Position numbers and translations under genes: made by a program. From Nocardia macrotermitis (lineage in GTDB: Bacteria > Actinomycetota > Actinomycetes > Mycobacteriales > Mycobacteriaceae), in contig NZ_WEGK01000010.1 in the NCBI RefSeq assembly GCF_009604405.1, forward strand, positions 248,001 to 312,000: a DNA stretch of 64,000 bases. The letters are read 5' to 3'. Of the stretch, positions 1 through 8,923 are shown in pieces. The notes under the pieces are model-generated. The model ran no database searches. It was not told the DNA's origin and was given only the letters and a program-made list of their open reading frames with translations. Numbering within the stretch: position 1 is the first letter of the stretch; each line of letters starts with the position of its first letter.

Positions 1-1
1 C

Positions 2-613
2 TTCGCCGATCTCATCCCAGCACACTTCGATCTCTTCATCGGCCTCGAAGAGGTCGCTGAACGGATGACGAGCTTCCAGCTGACCTTGATTCCCGGCCTG
101 TTGCAGACACCCGAGTATCGGCGCGCGCTCGTCTGGGTGGACTTCCCGAATCGCCCTGCGAGCGAACTGGAACCGATTTTCGAGATGCACAGACGACGCA
201 TCGCTCGTCTCGACGACAGTGCTGATACGTTCGAGTTTCGAGTGCTGCTGAGCGAATCGGTCCTACACCATCAAGTCGGCGGACCGGGCGTGATGCAGGA
301 CCAACTCGAATATCTCGCGAAAGTTGGTATGGCACAGAATATTTCGATCCGGATCGTTCCGCACGGGGTCGGTAGCCACTTGGGCCTGCTCGCGGGTTCG
401 TTTGTCCTGATGGAGTTTCCGTCCCAGCCCACCTCACGGCTGACCGAACCGCCCCTGGTGTATGTGCAGGGTTTCACGGGCGCTCTCTACCTCGATCAGG
501 AATCCGAGATCGCCCATTATCGACGGGCAGTGGCCGAGATCAACCGAGTAGCATTGGACGAAAGCGCGAGCAGGGACCTGCTCACGAAGGTGGCAAGGGA
601 GTATCTGCCATGA
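2..613 (+). CDS. DUF5753 domain regulator (Scr1-type), 5' end cut by window
   Basis: The frame is open from base 2, so the N-terminus lies outside the window. The visible start FADLIPAHFDLFIGLE is the linker that in this family joins an N-terminal Xre-type helix-turn-helix to the DUF5753 domain. The DUF5753 signature SFQLTLIPGLLQTPEY begins near base 71, and about 200 residues are visible. These proteins are actinobacterial DNA-binding regulators almost always paired with a small DUF397 protein, as here: the stop overlaps the next ATG by four bases (ATGA). Paired systems of this type influence development or behave like toxin-antitoxin modules in streptomycetes; the role here is inferred from family only. 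The HTH is not visible. Confidence 0.9.
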   Translation, partial: FADLIPAHFDLFIGLEEVAERMTSFQLTLIPGLLQTPEYRRALVWVDFPNRPASELEPIFEMHRRRIARLDDSADTFEFRVLLSESVLHHQVGGPGVMQDQLEYLAKVGMAQNISIRIVPHGVGSHLGLLAGSFVLMEFPSQPTSRLTEPPLVYVQGFTGALYLDQESEIAHYRRAVAEINRVALDESASRDLLTKVAREYLP

Positions 614-816
614 CTGTAGATCTAAGCGGCGCAACATGGTTCAAGAGCACAAAGTCGCCCAGCCAGGACACCTGCGTCGAGGTAGCCCACCTCACCGACG
701 ACATGGTCGGCGTCCGAGACTCCACCAACCCCACCGGCCCGGCCCTGGTCTTCCCGCCCACAGCCTGGGATGCCTTCACCGACGCCCTCCACTCCGGCCA
801 CTACGACCTCCCTTGA
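610..816 (+). CDS. DUF397 domain protein
   Basis: A 68-residue protein that is one complete DUF397 domain: an N-terminal WFKSTKS motif, a central CVEVAH strand, the VGVRDST motif, and a C-terminal W..F....H segment. It has no signal peptide or membrane segment. It overlaps the preceding DUF5753 regulator by four bases, implying translational coupling. Family knowledge: DUF397 proteins partner DUF5753/Scr1 regulators in actinomycetes, possibly as their toxin or effector half. No catalytic residues are evident, and the length is typical for the family. Confidence 0.9.
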   Translation: MTVDLSGATWFKSTKSPSQDTCVEVAHLTDDMVGVRDSTNPTGPALVFPPTAWDAFTDALHSGHYDLP

Positions 817-948
817 CAACGCAGCAGCTCTGACCGACGCATCAATCCCTTCCACTTCGGCTACCCGACCATCCTCGGGCAACCGAAGCACCCTCGAAGT
901 CGGTGCCGCCGTATTCCTCGTTCTTCAAAACCGTTGATCACATGCTCC

Positions 949-1923
949 TTACTCCCGCGACGAGTCGCCGACGTGGCCGGGGTGCGGACCTCGACCGCGA
1001 GGTACAACCTCCCCGCACACCCGGCGCACCAGATCGGCGACCGCCGCGACGGCGGCCGAGGCTCCCGTTTCCCGTTGCGCGAGAAGGAGTTCCACGGTCT
1101 CACTGGTCTGTAGCGGAAGATAGGTGACGCCGTCCAGGCCCAGGCTGCGGACCGGTTCGGGGGCGAGCGCGACGCCCAGCCCCGCGGCGACCGATACCGC
1201 GAGCGTGGCGGTCTCGCCGACTTCGAGTACTCGCGGCCGAAACCCTGCTCTCGCACAGGCTTCCAGCACGCGATGGTGCATCCAGGAGCGAGCGTCCGAG
1301 AGGTGGGTGACGAACGTTTCGTCGGACAGGGCGGCCAGATCGATCGTTTCCGAGGCGGCGAGCGGGTGCGCGGTGGGGAGGACGGCCAGCAACTGTTCGG
1401 TCCGCAGTGGTTCGAGCGTGATGGTCGGGTCTTCGCGGCGCTTTCCATCCGATACGTCCTGCTCGGGACCGATCTGCGGGCGGATCAGCGCCAGGTCGTA
1501 CTGCCCGGCCGCGAGACCGTCGAGCAATTGCGGGGACAGCAGCTCGCCGCGCAGTTGCAGCTCGATGTCCGGTAGTTCGCGGCGGGCCAGATGCGCCAGC
1601 CGGGGCAGCACGTCATAGGTGGCGGTGCCGACGAAACCCACCGACACCCGCCCGACGCTGCCGTGCGCGAACGCGGCCATATCCGCGGTCGCGTGATCGA
1701 CCGCCGCCACGATCCGCCGGGCGTGCTCGGCGAAACGCTCACCCGCACCGGTGATCTCGACCCGGCGCGTGGACCGCTCGAACAACTGCACGCCGAGTTG
1801 CGCCTCGAGCTGTTTGATCTGCTGGGACAGCGCGGGCTGGGCGATGTGCGCCCGCGCCGCGGCCCGGCCGAAGTGCCGCTCCTGCACCAGGGCCAGGTAG
1901 TAACGCAGCGTCCGGGGATCCAT
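949..1923 (-). CDS. LysR-family regulator of the adjacent beta-ketoadipate genes
   Basis: A 324-residue LysR-type regulator. The N-terminal winged helix-turn-helix is plain (MDPRTLRYYLALVQERHFGRA, then HIAQPALSQQIKQLE), followed by a two-lobed periplasmic-binding-like effector domain from about residue 90. Two in-frame ATGs lie upstream (1932, 1953). I prefer 1923 because MDPRTLRYY is the canonical LysR start and GAGG sits four bases before it. It is divergent from the thiolase/CoA-transferase genes with only about 60 bp between them, the usual layout of a LysR activator and its target. The inducer is probably a beta-ketoadipate pathway intermediate; that is inference from context. Confidence 0.9.
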   Translation of the reverse strand: MDPRTLRYYLALVQERHFGRAAARAHIAQPALSQQIKQLEAQLGVQLFERSTRRVEITGAGERFAEHARRIVAAVDHATADMAAFAHGSVGRVSVGFVGTATYDVLPRLAHLARRELPDIELQLRGELLSPQLLDGLAAGQYDLALIRPQIGPEQDVSDGKRREDPTITLEPLRTEQLLAVLPTAHPLAASETIDLAALSDETFVTHLSDARSWMHHRVLEACARAGFRPRVLEVGETATLAVSVAAGLGVALAPEPVRSLGLDGVTYLPLQTSETVELLLAQRETGASAAVAAVADLVRRVCGEVVPRGRGPHPGHVGDSSRE

Positions 1924-1949
1924 GGACCTCATCTTATCCGGATCTCTTA

Positions 1950-1975
1950 TCAATCACCTTCAAATAGGTATTGGA
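1950..1975. promoter_or_regulatory. candidate LysR operator between regulator and pcaF
   Basis: An imperfect dyad (TCAATCACCT, six bases, AGGTATTGGA) lies in the 60-bp divergent promoter region between the LysR gene and pcaF. Size and position fit a LysR regulatory binding site. The two arms match apart from a one-base slip, so the site is a candidate only. Confidence 0.4.
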
Positions 1976-1983
1976 CTGCATGA

Positions 1984-3198
1984 ATGCCGCGGATCTACCG
2001 TCGACATGTGAACCAATCCTTCGTGTACGCGGCGGCCCGCACGCCCTTCGGCCGATTCGGGGGTGCGCTGGCCGACCGCCGCCCCGACGATCTCGCCGCG
2101 ACGGCCCTGACCGCGGTGCTCGCCAAGGCTCCGCGCCTGGAGCCCGCCGCCGTCGACGAGGTGATCTGGGGCTGCGCCAATCAGGCCGGCGAGGACAATC
2201 GCAATGTCGGCCGGATGGCGGTGCTGCTGGCCGGACTCCCGACCAGCGTGCCCGCGACCACGGTGAACCGGCTGTGCGGATCGTCCCTCGACGCGACGAT
2301 GGGCGCGGCACGCGCGATCGAAACCGGCGACGCGGACGTCGTGATCGCGGGCGGCGTGGAATCGATGACCCGCGCGCCCTGGGTGCTGCCCAAACCCTCG
2401 CGCGCCTATCCCCCGGGCGACACCGCGGCGGTGTCCACCACCCTCGGCTGGCGACTGGTCAACCCCGATATGCCCGCCGAGTGGACGATCTCACTGGGCG
2501 AGTGCAACGAACTGCTGGCCGGACGATTCGGCATCTCACGCGCACGTCAGGACGAATTCGCCGCGCGCTCACACCAATTGGCGGATGCGGCATGGAACGA
2601 GGGCTTCTACGACGCGATGGTCGTCGCGTACGGCGGGCTCACCCGCGACGAGGGCATCCGCCCCGGCTCGAGCGCGGAGAAACTCGCCCGACTCGCGCCC
2701 TCCTTCCGACCCGATGGTTCCATCACGGCCGGTAACGCCTCACCACTCAACGACGGCGCGGCCGCACTCGTAATCGGCAGCGAGACAACCGATCTCGGCG
2801 TCGACCCGCTGGCCCGCATCGCCGGACGCGGCACCTTCGCCCTGGACCCGCAAGACTTCGGTTACGCACCGGTCGAGGCCGCGAACCGGGCACTGGCCCG
2901 CGCCGGAATCACCTGGCACGACATCGCCGCGGTCGAACTCAACGAAGCCTTCGCGGTGCAGTCCCTCGCCTGTATCGACGCCTGGACCGCGAACGGATTG
3001 ACCGACCCCGATCTCGTCAACGCCAAGGGCGGCGCGATCGCGATCGGCCACCCGCTCGGCGCCTCGGGCGCACGGATCGTCGGTACCCTGGCCCATCGGC
3101 TCGTGGACAGCGGCGCACGCTGGGGCGTGGCCGCGATCTGCATCGGCGTCGGTCAGGGCCTGGCAGTCGTACTGGAAAATATGCGGGAGGTGCGGTGA
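1984..3198 (+). CDS. pcaF: acetyl-CoA acetyltransferase, probable 3-oxoadipyl-CoA thiolase
   Basis: A 404-residue thiolase. The N-terminal half has the acyl-accepting Cys98 in NRLCGSS and the GGVESMTRAPW motif. The C-terminal half has NEAFAVQ, GGAIAIGHPLGASGAR and the deprotonating Cys in AICIGVGQG near residue 387; most thiolases have GGGQG there. A GTG at 2008 is an alternative start that would remove eight non-conserved residues. It is followed at once by CoA-transferase subunits, so the operon carries out the last two steps of the beta-ketoadipate pathway: activation of 3-oxoadipate, then thiolysis to succinyl-CoA and acetyl-CoA. No protocatechuate or catechol genes are in the window. A general acetoacetyl-CoA thiolase is the alternative. 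Confidence 0.88.
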   Translation: MPRIYRRHVNQSFVYAAARTPFGRFGGALADRRPDDLAATALTAVLAKAPRLEPAAVDEVIWGCANQAGEDNRNVGRMAVLLAGLPTSVPATTVNRLCGSSLDATMGAARAIETGDADVVIAGGVESMTRAPWVLPKPSRAYPPGDTAAVSTTLGWRLVNPDMPAEWTISLGECNELLAGRFGISRARQDEFAARSHQLADAAWNEGFYDAMVVAYGGLTRDEGIRPGSSAEKLARLAPSFRPDGSITAGNASPLNDGAAALVIGSETTDLGVDPLARIAGRGTFALDPQDFGYAPVEAANRALARAGITWHDIAAVELNEAFAVQSLACIDAWTANGLTDPDLVNAKGGAIAIGHPLGASGARIVGTLAHRLVDSGARWGVAAICIGVGQGLAVVLENMREVR

Positions 3199-3854
3199 TG
3201 GTGAAGATCTGCGAGAACACCGCCGAGGCGGTCGCCGGGATCGAAGACGGCAGTACCGTGCTGATCGGCGGATTCGGCATGGCGGGCATGCCCGTCGAAC
3301 TGATCGAAGCACTCATCGAACAGGGCGCCACCGATCTGACGGTGATCTCCAACAACGCCGGAAACGGCGATACCGGCCTGGCCGCGCTGCTGGCTGCCGG
3401 GCGCGTCCGCAAGGTGATCTGCTCGTTCCCGCGACAGACCGATTCGTGGGTGTTCGACGGTCTGTACCGGGCCGGGAGGATCGAACTCGAGGTAGTCCCG
3501 CAGGGCAATCTGGCCGAAAGGATGCGCGCGGCCGGCGCCGGAATCGGCGCGTTCTACTGCCCCACCGGGGTCGGCACCCAACTGGCCGAAGGTAAGGAAA
3601 CCCGCGAAATCGACGGCCGCACTTACGTTCTGGAGTATCCCCTGCGCGGTAACGTCGCCCTGATCGGCGCGGACCGATCGGATCGGATGGGCAATCTGGT
3701 CTACCGCAGGACCGCCCGGAACTTCGGCCCCGTCATGGCCACCGCCGCCACCACGACCATCGTGCAGGTGCGGGAGGTCGTCGAGACCGGCGCGCTGGAT
3801 CCCGAGGCGATCGTCACCCCCTGCATCTACGTCGACAAGGTGGTCACCGTATGA
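3198..3854 (+). CDS. pcaI: 3-oxoacid CoA-transferase subunit A
   Basis: A 218-residue alpha subunit of a class I CoA-transferase. GGFGMAGMP (near residue 25) is the coenzyme-A-binding glycine loop, and the GNGDTGLAALL, SFPRQTDSWVF and VPQGNLAERMRAAGAGIGAF segments are typical of PcaI/ScoA proteins. A GTG at 3195 precedes the ATG at 3198; GGGAGG at 3185-3190 is better spaced for the ATG. The thiolase stop overlaps this start and the next gene overlaps by ATGA, so pcaF, pcaI and pcaJ form one translationally coupled operon. The heterodimer would transfer CoA from succinyl-CoA to 3-oxoadipate. An acetoacetate-specific role cannot be excluded from sequence. Confidence 0.9.
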   Translation: MVKICENTAEAVAGIEDGSTVLIGGFGMAGMPVELIEALIEQGATDLTVISNNAGNGDTGLAALLAAGRVRKVICSFPRQTDSWVFDGLYRAGRIELEVVPQGNLAERMRAAGAGIGAFYCPTGVGTQLAEGKETREIDGRTYVLEYPLRGNVALIGADRSDRMGNLVYRRTARNFGPVMATAATTTIVQVREVVETGALDPEAIVTPCIYVDKVVTV

Positions 3855-4492
3855 ACCCCGGCCCGCTGACCAAGGACCAGATGGCCGCGCTGGTCGCCCG
3901 CGACATCCCGCCGGGCTCGTTCGTGAATCTCGGCATCGGCCAGCCCACCACGGTCGCGAATCACCTCCCGGCGGGTTCGGGGGTCGTGCTGCACACCGAG
4001 AACGGCATGCTCAACATGGGTCCGGCCGCGTCCGGCCCACGGATCGACCCCGATCTCATCAACGCCGGAAAGGTTCCGGTCACCGAGCTGCCCGGCTGCT
4101 CCTACTTCCATCACGCCGACTCGTTCGCGATGATGCGCGGCGGCCACCTCGACGTCTGCGTGCTGGGCGCCTTCCAGGTGTCGGCGACCGGCGATCTGGC
4201 CAACTGGCACACCGGCGCGCCCGACGCCATCCCCGCCGTGGGTGGCGCGATGGATCTGGCCATCGGCGCCAAACAGGTCTTCGTGATGATGAGCCTGTTC
4301 ACGAAAGACGGTGTGGCCAAACTGGTTCCGTCCTGCACCTACCCGCTCACCGGGATCGGCTGCGTCTCCCGCGTCTACACCGAACACGCGATCTTCGACC
4401 TCGGCCCCGGCGGGGCGCGGATCCGCGAAACCTTCGGCACGACCGTCGGCGAACTCGCGGCCCGTCTCGACATCCCGGTCCGCACAAGCTGA
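3851..4492 (+). CDS. pcaJ: 3-oxoacid CoA-transferase subunit B
   Basis: A 213-residue beta subunit of the same class I CoA-transferase. The catalytic glutamate is Glu50 in HTENGMLNMG, which forms the glutamyl-CoA thioester in this family. The conserved GGHLDVCVLGAFQVS and GGAMDLA segments follow. Length is normal for PcaJ/ScoB. It overlaps pcaI by four bases (ATGA at 3851-3854) and closes the operon. The 260 bp after it are non-coding, with AT-richer sequence around 4510-4610 that may hold the promoter of the next gene. Confidence 0.9.
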   Translation: MNPGPLTKDQMAALVARDIPPGSFVNLGIGQPTTVANHLPAGSGVVLHTENGMLNMGPAASGPRIDPDLINAGKVPVTELPGCSYFHHADSFAMMRGGHLDVCVLGAFQVSATGDLANWHTGAPDAIPAVGGAMDLAIGAKQVFVMMSLFTKDGVAKLVPSCTYPLTGIGCVSRVYTEHAIFDLGPGGARIRETFGTTVGELAARLDIPVRTS

Positions 4493-4752
4493 TTCGCGCG
4501 CGTCGTGCAAATCTCACACAGTTGTGAATGTTCGTTAACTTAAGCGGTATGATCGGGTGGACACAACGGATTGATCGAGCGAGTGTTACCAATCACAACG
4601 AGAACACCAGATAACTTATAACCGGGACCACAGCGCACCGCCGACGTTCGCGCGACGTCACGGTGCGGCCCGCTCGCCGATCACCGCACCACGCATACTC
4701 GCCGACTCGATCCACACTCCGAGCCGGCGAGTCCGCAGGCAGAGGGCACGAT

Positions 4753-5211
4753 ATGCGCAGCACGACCGATCACCGATTCATCACCGATCTGGAACCCGAC
4801 CGAATACTGCTGGCGCTACTGGCCGTCGAGCGCATCCCGGACTGGTCCCCCGCCCACCGCGACGTCCGGGTGGCGACCCGTGACGAATTCCATCGCCCGC
4901 ACCGGGTCTACGCGACGGTGACGCCGCTGAACCACTCCGACCGCCAGGTCCTCGAATACACCTGGTCACCTGGGCGTGTCGCGTGGGAGGTGGTGGAGAG
5001 CGCGGCCGGTGGCGGCGGCCGCGGCCGGTTCGACATCGAGGAGACCGACGAGGGCACCGAGGTCCGCTACCACGTCGAGGTGCAACTCCCCATCCCTGTC
5101 CCCGGTCTGCTTCTCAAACGCAGCGTCTCCCGCGTCAATCATCGGGCGATGCAGAATCTCATCGAATACATCGAGGAGTTCCGCTTGGAGCCGCAACCCG
5201 AAATCCCTTGA
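4753..5211 (+). CDS. SRPBCC (START-like) family protein
   Basis: A 152-residue protein with the pattern of the polyketide cyclase/coenzyme Q-binding SRPBCC fold: an N-terminal beta strand with LALLAVERIPDWSP, alternating strands, EVRYHVEVQ, and a long C-terminal helix ending NLIEYIEEFRLE. I chose the ATG at 4753 because AGAGGG lies just upstream; the longer frame from 4663 adds arginine-rich residues unlike the family. Such proteins bind hydrophobic ligands, and a substrate cannot be read from sequence. It follows the pca operon by 260 bp and is convergent with the ABC transporter ATPase. Confidence 0.75.
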   Translation: MRSTTDHRFITDLEPDRILLALLAVERIPDWSPAHRDVRVATRDEFHRPHRVYATVTPLNHSDRQVLEYTWSPGRVAWEVVESAAGGGGRGRFDIEETDEGTEVRYHVEVQLPIPVPGLLLKRSVSRVNHRAMQNLIEYIEEFRLEPQPEIP

Positions 5212-5298
5212 CCCATCCTGGCGGTCGGCATCGCCCTGATCGTGCTCGCCCTCGAACACGGCATCGCTACCTCGCCCACTCCGACCCGAAACCGTTGC

Positions 5299-5324
5299 GC
5301 AGGAATCATTCCCGGATTCCCTGC
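5299..5324. terminator. possible bidirectional terminator hairpin
   Basis: GCAGGAATC and GATTCCCTGC can pair with a single bulge around a seven-base loop. It sits between the convergent SRPBCC and ABC ATPase genes. No T-run follows, so the call is weak. Confidence 0.3.
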
Positions 5325-5391
5325 GATCGCCGATCACAGCATTGACCGACACTGTCACCACACCGGCCGCATCGGGCGGCGACCGAGTCCG

Positions 5392-7089
5392 TCACGCGCT
5401 CGCCGATACCAACTGGGCGGGGGAACGGGTGTGCGCCGGGTCGGGCACCGGGACCGCGGCGAGCAGGCGGCGGGTGTATTCGGCGGCGGGGCGTACGAAT
5501 ACCTCTGTGGCCGGACCGGTTTCGATGATCTCGCCGCCGCGCAGGACGACGACGCGGTCGGCTACCTGATGAACCACCGCCAGGTCGTGGCTGATGAACA
5601 GGCAGGCGAAGCCGTATTCCTCGCGCAGGTCGGTGAACAGGTCCAGGATTTCGGCCTGGACCGAGACATCCAGGGCGCTGGTGGGTTCGTCGGCGATCAG
5701 CAGGCGGGGTGCGAGTACGAGGGCGCGGGCCAGGGCGACGCGCTGACGTTGGCCGCCGGACAGTTCACCCGGACGGCGGGTGGCGAAATCCCTTGGCAGA
5801 CGCACCGATTCGAGTAGTTGCCCGACGCGGCCACGCATCAGCGAGCCGGTGGCCACACGGTGCACCAGCAGTGGTTCGCCGATGGACTGTTCGATCGTGC
5901 GGCGCGGATCCAGGGATGCGGTGACGTCCTGATGCACCAGGGCGACGTTCTTGCGGACCGCCCGCAGCTCCCGGCCGTTCAGACCGTGCAGCGAAGTGCC
6001 GTGCAGCGAAGTGCCGTGCAGCTCAACGCTTCCCGAGGTCAGCGGTACCAGGCCGAGTGCCGCCCGGCCGAGAGTGCTCTTGCCGGAACCGGATTCGCCG
6101 ACCACACCGATCACCTCCCGGGGCGCGACCGCCAGCGATATCTCGTGCAGGGCGCGAAAACGCTTGCCGCGCGCGCGATAGACGACCGTGAGATCGTCCA
6201 CCCGCAACACCGGATCCGGTTCGTCCGACACCGGATTCGAATTCGAATCATCCACCGAAACAGCGTGTTCCGATGACTCGGGCAGTCTCGGCACCGCAGC
6301 GAGCAACGTCCGCGTATAGCTCTCACGCGGCGCATGGAACAGCTCGTGCACCGCCTGCTGTTCGACGATCCGCCCGGCGCGCATCACCACGACCCGGTCG
6401 GCCAACTCGGCCACCACCCCCAGATTGTGACTGATGAACAGAATCGCGGTTCCCCTGCGCTGCTGGAGATTTCGCAGCAGATCCAGGATCTCGGCCTGCA
6501 CCGTGACATCCAGCGCGGTGGTCGGCTCGTCGGCGATCAGCAGGTCCGGATCGCCCGAGAGCGCCAGTGCGATGACCACCCGCTGCTTCTGCCCGCCGGA
6601 GAGCTGATGCGGATACCAGTCCAGGCGCTGGCGCGGCTCCGGAATATCGACCAGCGCAAGCAGTTCCACCGCACGATCGCGGGCATCGGCCTGCGAGATC
6701 GGGCCGTGCGCGCGCAACGCCCGCACCAGCTGGGTGCCGATCTTCTGCACCGGATTCAACGCGGTCTGCGGATCCTGGAACACCACGGCCGCGCCGGTGC
6801 CACGCAACGCGCGCAACCGGGACTCCTCGGCCCCGACGACCTCGGTCCCACCGAGCAGCACCGAACCCGATGCCCGCGCACCCTCGGGCAGCAGTCCCAG
6901 CACCGCCCGCGCGGTCAGCGACTTACCGGACCCGGATTCACCGACCAGCGCGACGATCTCACCGCGCCGGATCTCGAAACCGACCTCCTCGACCACCGTG
7001 CGCCGTCCGAAAGTGACCGAGAGCGAACGGATGTCGAGAACGGCGGACTCGGGCTCACGCGCGGCCGACGACCCAACAATGGAACTCAT
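5392..7089 (-). CDS. dipeptide/oligopeptide-type ABC transporter, fused double ATPase
   Basis: A 565-residue protein holding two complete ABC ATPase domains, equivalent to DppD and DppF joined. Domain 1: Walker A GESGSGKS at 50-57, signature LSGGQ at 163-167, Walker B LLIADEPT near 183-190. Domain 2: Walker A starting near 331, LSGGQ at 443-447, and a second LLIADEPT. The start at 7089 overlaps the permease stop by four bases. Continuing the frame upstream gives only a shadow of the permease. It powers import for the permeases and binding protein encoded just upstream on the same strand. A 15-bp in-frame tandem duplication lies in domain 2. Confidence 0.93.
   Translation of the reverse strand: MSSIVGSSAAREPESAVLDIRSLSVTFGRRTVVEEVGFEIRRGEIVALVGESGSGKSLTARAVLGLLPEGARASGSVLLGGTEVVGAEESRLRALRGTGAAVVFQDPQTALNPVQKIGTQLVRALRAHGPISQADARDRAVELLALVDIPEPRQRLDWYPHQLSGGQKQRVVIALALSGDPDLLIADEPTTALDVTVQAEILDLLRNLQQRRGTAILFISHNLGVVAELADRVVVMRAGRIVEQQAVHELFHAPRESYTRTLLAAVPRLPESSEHAVSVDDSNSNPVSDEPDPVLRVDDLTVVYRARGKRFRALHEISLAVAPREVIGVVGESGSGKSTLGRAALGLVPLTSGSVELHGTSLHGTSLHGLNGRELRAVRKNVALVHQDVTASLDPRRTIEQSIGEPLLVHRVATGSLMRGRVGQLLESVRLPRDFATRRPGELSGGQRQRVALARALVLAPRLLIADEPTSALDVSVQAEILDLFTDLREEYGFACLFISHDLAVVHQVADRVVVLRGGEIIETGPATEVFVRPAAEYTRRLLAAVPVPDPAHTRSPAQLVSASA
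5986..6015. repeat. 15-bp tandem duplication inside the ABC ATPase gene
   Basis: GTGCAGCGAAGTGCC occurs twice without interruption (5986-6000 and 6001-6015), and a third partial copy begins at 6016. The effect is an in-frame five-residue repeat (HGTSL, HGTSL, HGL) in the second ATPase domain, in the loop after ALGLVPLTSG. Confidence 0.9.
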
Positions 7090-7967
7090 CCGATCCTCCT
7101 CGCGCGCCCCAACGCCTGGGCGATCAACAGGAACCCGAGCGTCAATCCGCCGACGACCACCAGCGGCCCGACGACCAACGCCCAGTTCGCATCCATATCC
7201 GACATCGATTCCGCCAGAATGGATCCCAGCGACGGATCGGGCGGACGCACCCCGATGCCGATGAAACTCATCGCACCCTCGATGAACACGGCCAGCGACA
7301 TCGACAGTGCCAGCTGCACGGCGAGTGGTTCGATCACGTTGGGCAGCACATGTTTTCGCAACGTCCACCAGGTCCCCGCGCCGATCACCGCGGCGGCCTC
7401 CACATACGGCTGTTCGCGCACCTGCAGGATGGCGGTACGGATCTGGCGGCCGAACACCGGGACCTCGGCCGCCACCACGACGATGAACACCGCATGGATG
7501 CCCGGTCCGGTGATCGCGGTCAGCGCGATCGCGAAGATCAGCGCCGGGAAGGCCAGAATCAGATCGAACACCCGCTGCGCCACCACATCCGCGATCGCGT
7601 TGGTACTCGCGAGCAGCCCGGACAGCGCCCCGATCAGCGCGGCGATCGGCACCGCGCCGAAGACGATCAGCACGTCGACGCGAATGCCGTACAGCACCCG
7701 CGCGAATACGTCGCGGTTCAGATCGTCGGTGCCGAACCAGTGCACGGCACCCGGGCCGACCAGGTTCGCACCCGGAATCTGCTGTAGCGGACTGTATTTC
7801 GTCAGCCAACCGGCCAGCACGCCCGCGAGCACAATGACGGCCACGAGCAGCAGTCCGGCCAACCCCTGCCCGCCGCCGAACGCCCGCGCGATCACGGAAC
7901 GCTGTTCGTCTTCGGATGCATCCCGATCGGCGGTCCCGGGCTCGGCCGCGACGGCGAGGTCGGTCAT
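7086..7967 (-). CDS. ABC transporter permease, DppC type
   Basis: A 293-residue inner-membrane permease. After about 30 polar residues come a first membrane segment (GLLLVAVIVLAGVLAG), a periplasmic stretch with FGTDDLNRDVFARVLYG (the DppC/OppC N-terminal motif), and five further membrane helices. The EAAAVIGAGTWWTLRKHVLPNV segment is the EAA loop that contacts the ATPase. It overlaps both neighbours by four bases, giving tight translational coupling. It forms the translocation pore with the DppB-type subunit. Substrate specificity is not readable from the permease. Confidence 0.93.
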   Translation of the reverse strand: MTDLAVAAEPGTADRDASEDEQRSVIARAFGGGQGLAGLLLVAVIVLAGVLAGWLTKYSPLQQIPGANLVGPGAVHWFGTDDLNRDVFARVLYGIRVDVLIVFGAVPIAALIGALSGLLASTNAIADVVAQRVFDLILAFPALIFAIALTAITGPGIHAVFIVVVAAEVPVFGRQIRTAILQVREQPYVEAAAVIGAGTWWTLRKHVLPNVIEPLAVQLALSMSLAVFIEGAMSFIGIGVRPPDPSLGSILAESMSDMDANWALVVGPLVVVGGLTLGFLLIAQALGRARRIG

Positions 7968-8923
7968 GAACGTCCTCCGATCCGGATCCGTGGATCCAGC
8001 CACGCGTGCACGACATCGGTGAGCAACTGGATGCCCACGAACGCCGCCACCGACAGCAGCAGCACCACCTGCACGACCGGATAGTCCCGGCGACTGATGC
8101 CCTGCTCGATGAGCTGCCCCAGCCCGGGCCAGGCGAAGATGGCCTCCACCAGCACCGCGCCGCCCAGCAACTGCCCGGTCTGAATTCCGAGCGCGGTCAG
8201 CACCGAGGGCAGCGCATTGCGCAGCGCGCCGCGAATCACGATCTGCCGGTGCGATATTCCCAGCGCGGTCATGGTGAGGATGTAGGGCTTGCCCAGTTCG
8301 GTGCGCAGGGCCTCGGTCAGGAACCGGGTCAGCGCCGCGGCGACGGGCAACGCCAGACACACCGCGGGCAGGATCAGATACTGCACCGCGATATCGGGCC
8401 GGGCGATGAACCCCGCGGGCGGCACGCCACCGGCGGGCAGGATCGGCACCGCGATGGCGAACACCAACACCAGCAGCACTCCCGTCACGAAGGTCGGCAC
8501 CGCCACGGCCACCGTATTCGACACCGCCACAACGATATTCAGCCATCTGTTCCGCAACGTCACCGCGGCCACACCGACAACCAGACTCACCACCACCGCC
8601 AGCACCAGCGCCGCCACCGTCAGCACCACGGTATTGACCAGACCCTGGCCGACGAGTTCGGTGATCTGCCCGCCGATGATGTAGGAACGGCCCAGCCGGA
8701 AGGTGAACAACCCACCGAGCCAGCTCACGTACTGCGCCGGAATCGAGCGATCCAGGCCCAATTGATGCCGGATGGCCGCGACGGTATCGGGCGTCGCGTC
8801 CGCACCCGCCAACGTGGTCGCCGGATCCCCGGGCACCAGTCGCAGCAGCAGGAAGATCAGCACCGACGCGGCGAACAGGATCAGCACCGCGGAAGGTAAG
8901 CGGCGCAACAGGTATCGGATCAT
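7964..8923 (-). CDS. ABC transporter permease, DppB type
   Basis: A 319-residue permease starting MIRYLLRRLPSAVLILFAAS, the classic DppB/OppB N-terminus, followed by LLRLVPGDPA. Six membrane helices are visible. The EAA loop is TMTALGISHRQIVIRGALRNALPS and the C-terminus ends LDPRIRIGG, all family hallmarks. It lies between the binding-protein gene (four-base overlap) and the DppC-type gene (four-base overlap). Confidence 0.93.
   Translation of the reverse strand: MIRYLLRRLPSAVLILFAASVLIFLLLRLVPGDPATTLAGADATPDTVAAIRHQLGLDRSIPAQYVSWLGGLFTFRLGRSYIIGGQITELVGQGLVNTVVLTVAALVLAVVVSLVVGVAAVTLRNRWLNIVVAVSNTVAVAVPTFVTGVLLVLVFAIAVPILPAGGVPPAGFIARPDIAVQYLILPAVCLALPVAAALTRFLTEALRTELGKPYILTMTALGISHRQIVIRGALRNALPSVLTALGIQTGQLLGGAVLVEAIFAWPGLGQLIEQGISRRDYPVVQVVLLLSVAAFVGIQLLTDVVHAWLDPRIRIGGRS

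Noticed and set aside
5392..8016. Single 874-residue transporter protein fusing permease and ATPases
   Set aside because: The upstream 309 codons are an out-of-frame reading of the DppC-type permease gene; the real ATPase starts at 7089.
8006..8899. 297-residue histidine/glutamine-rich frame opposite the DppB gene
   Set aside because: Antisense shadow of a high-GC membrane protein; composition is typical of such shadows.
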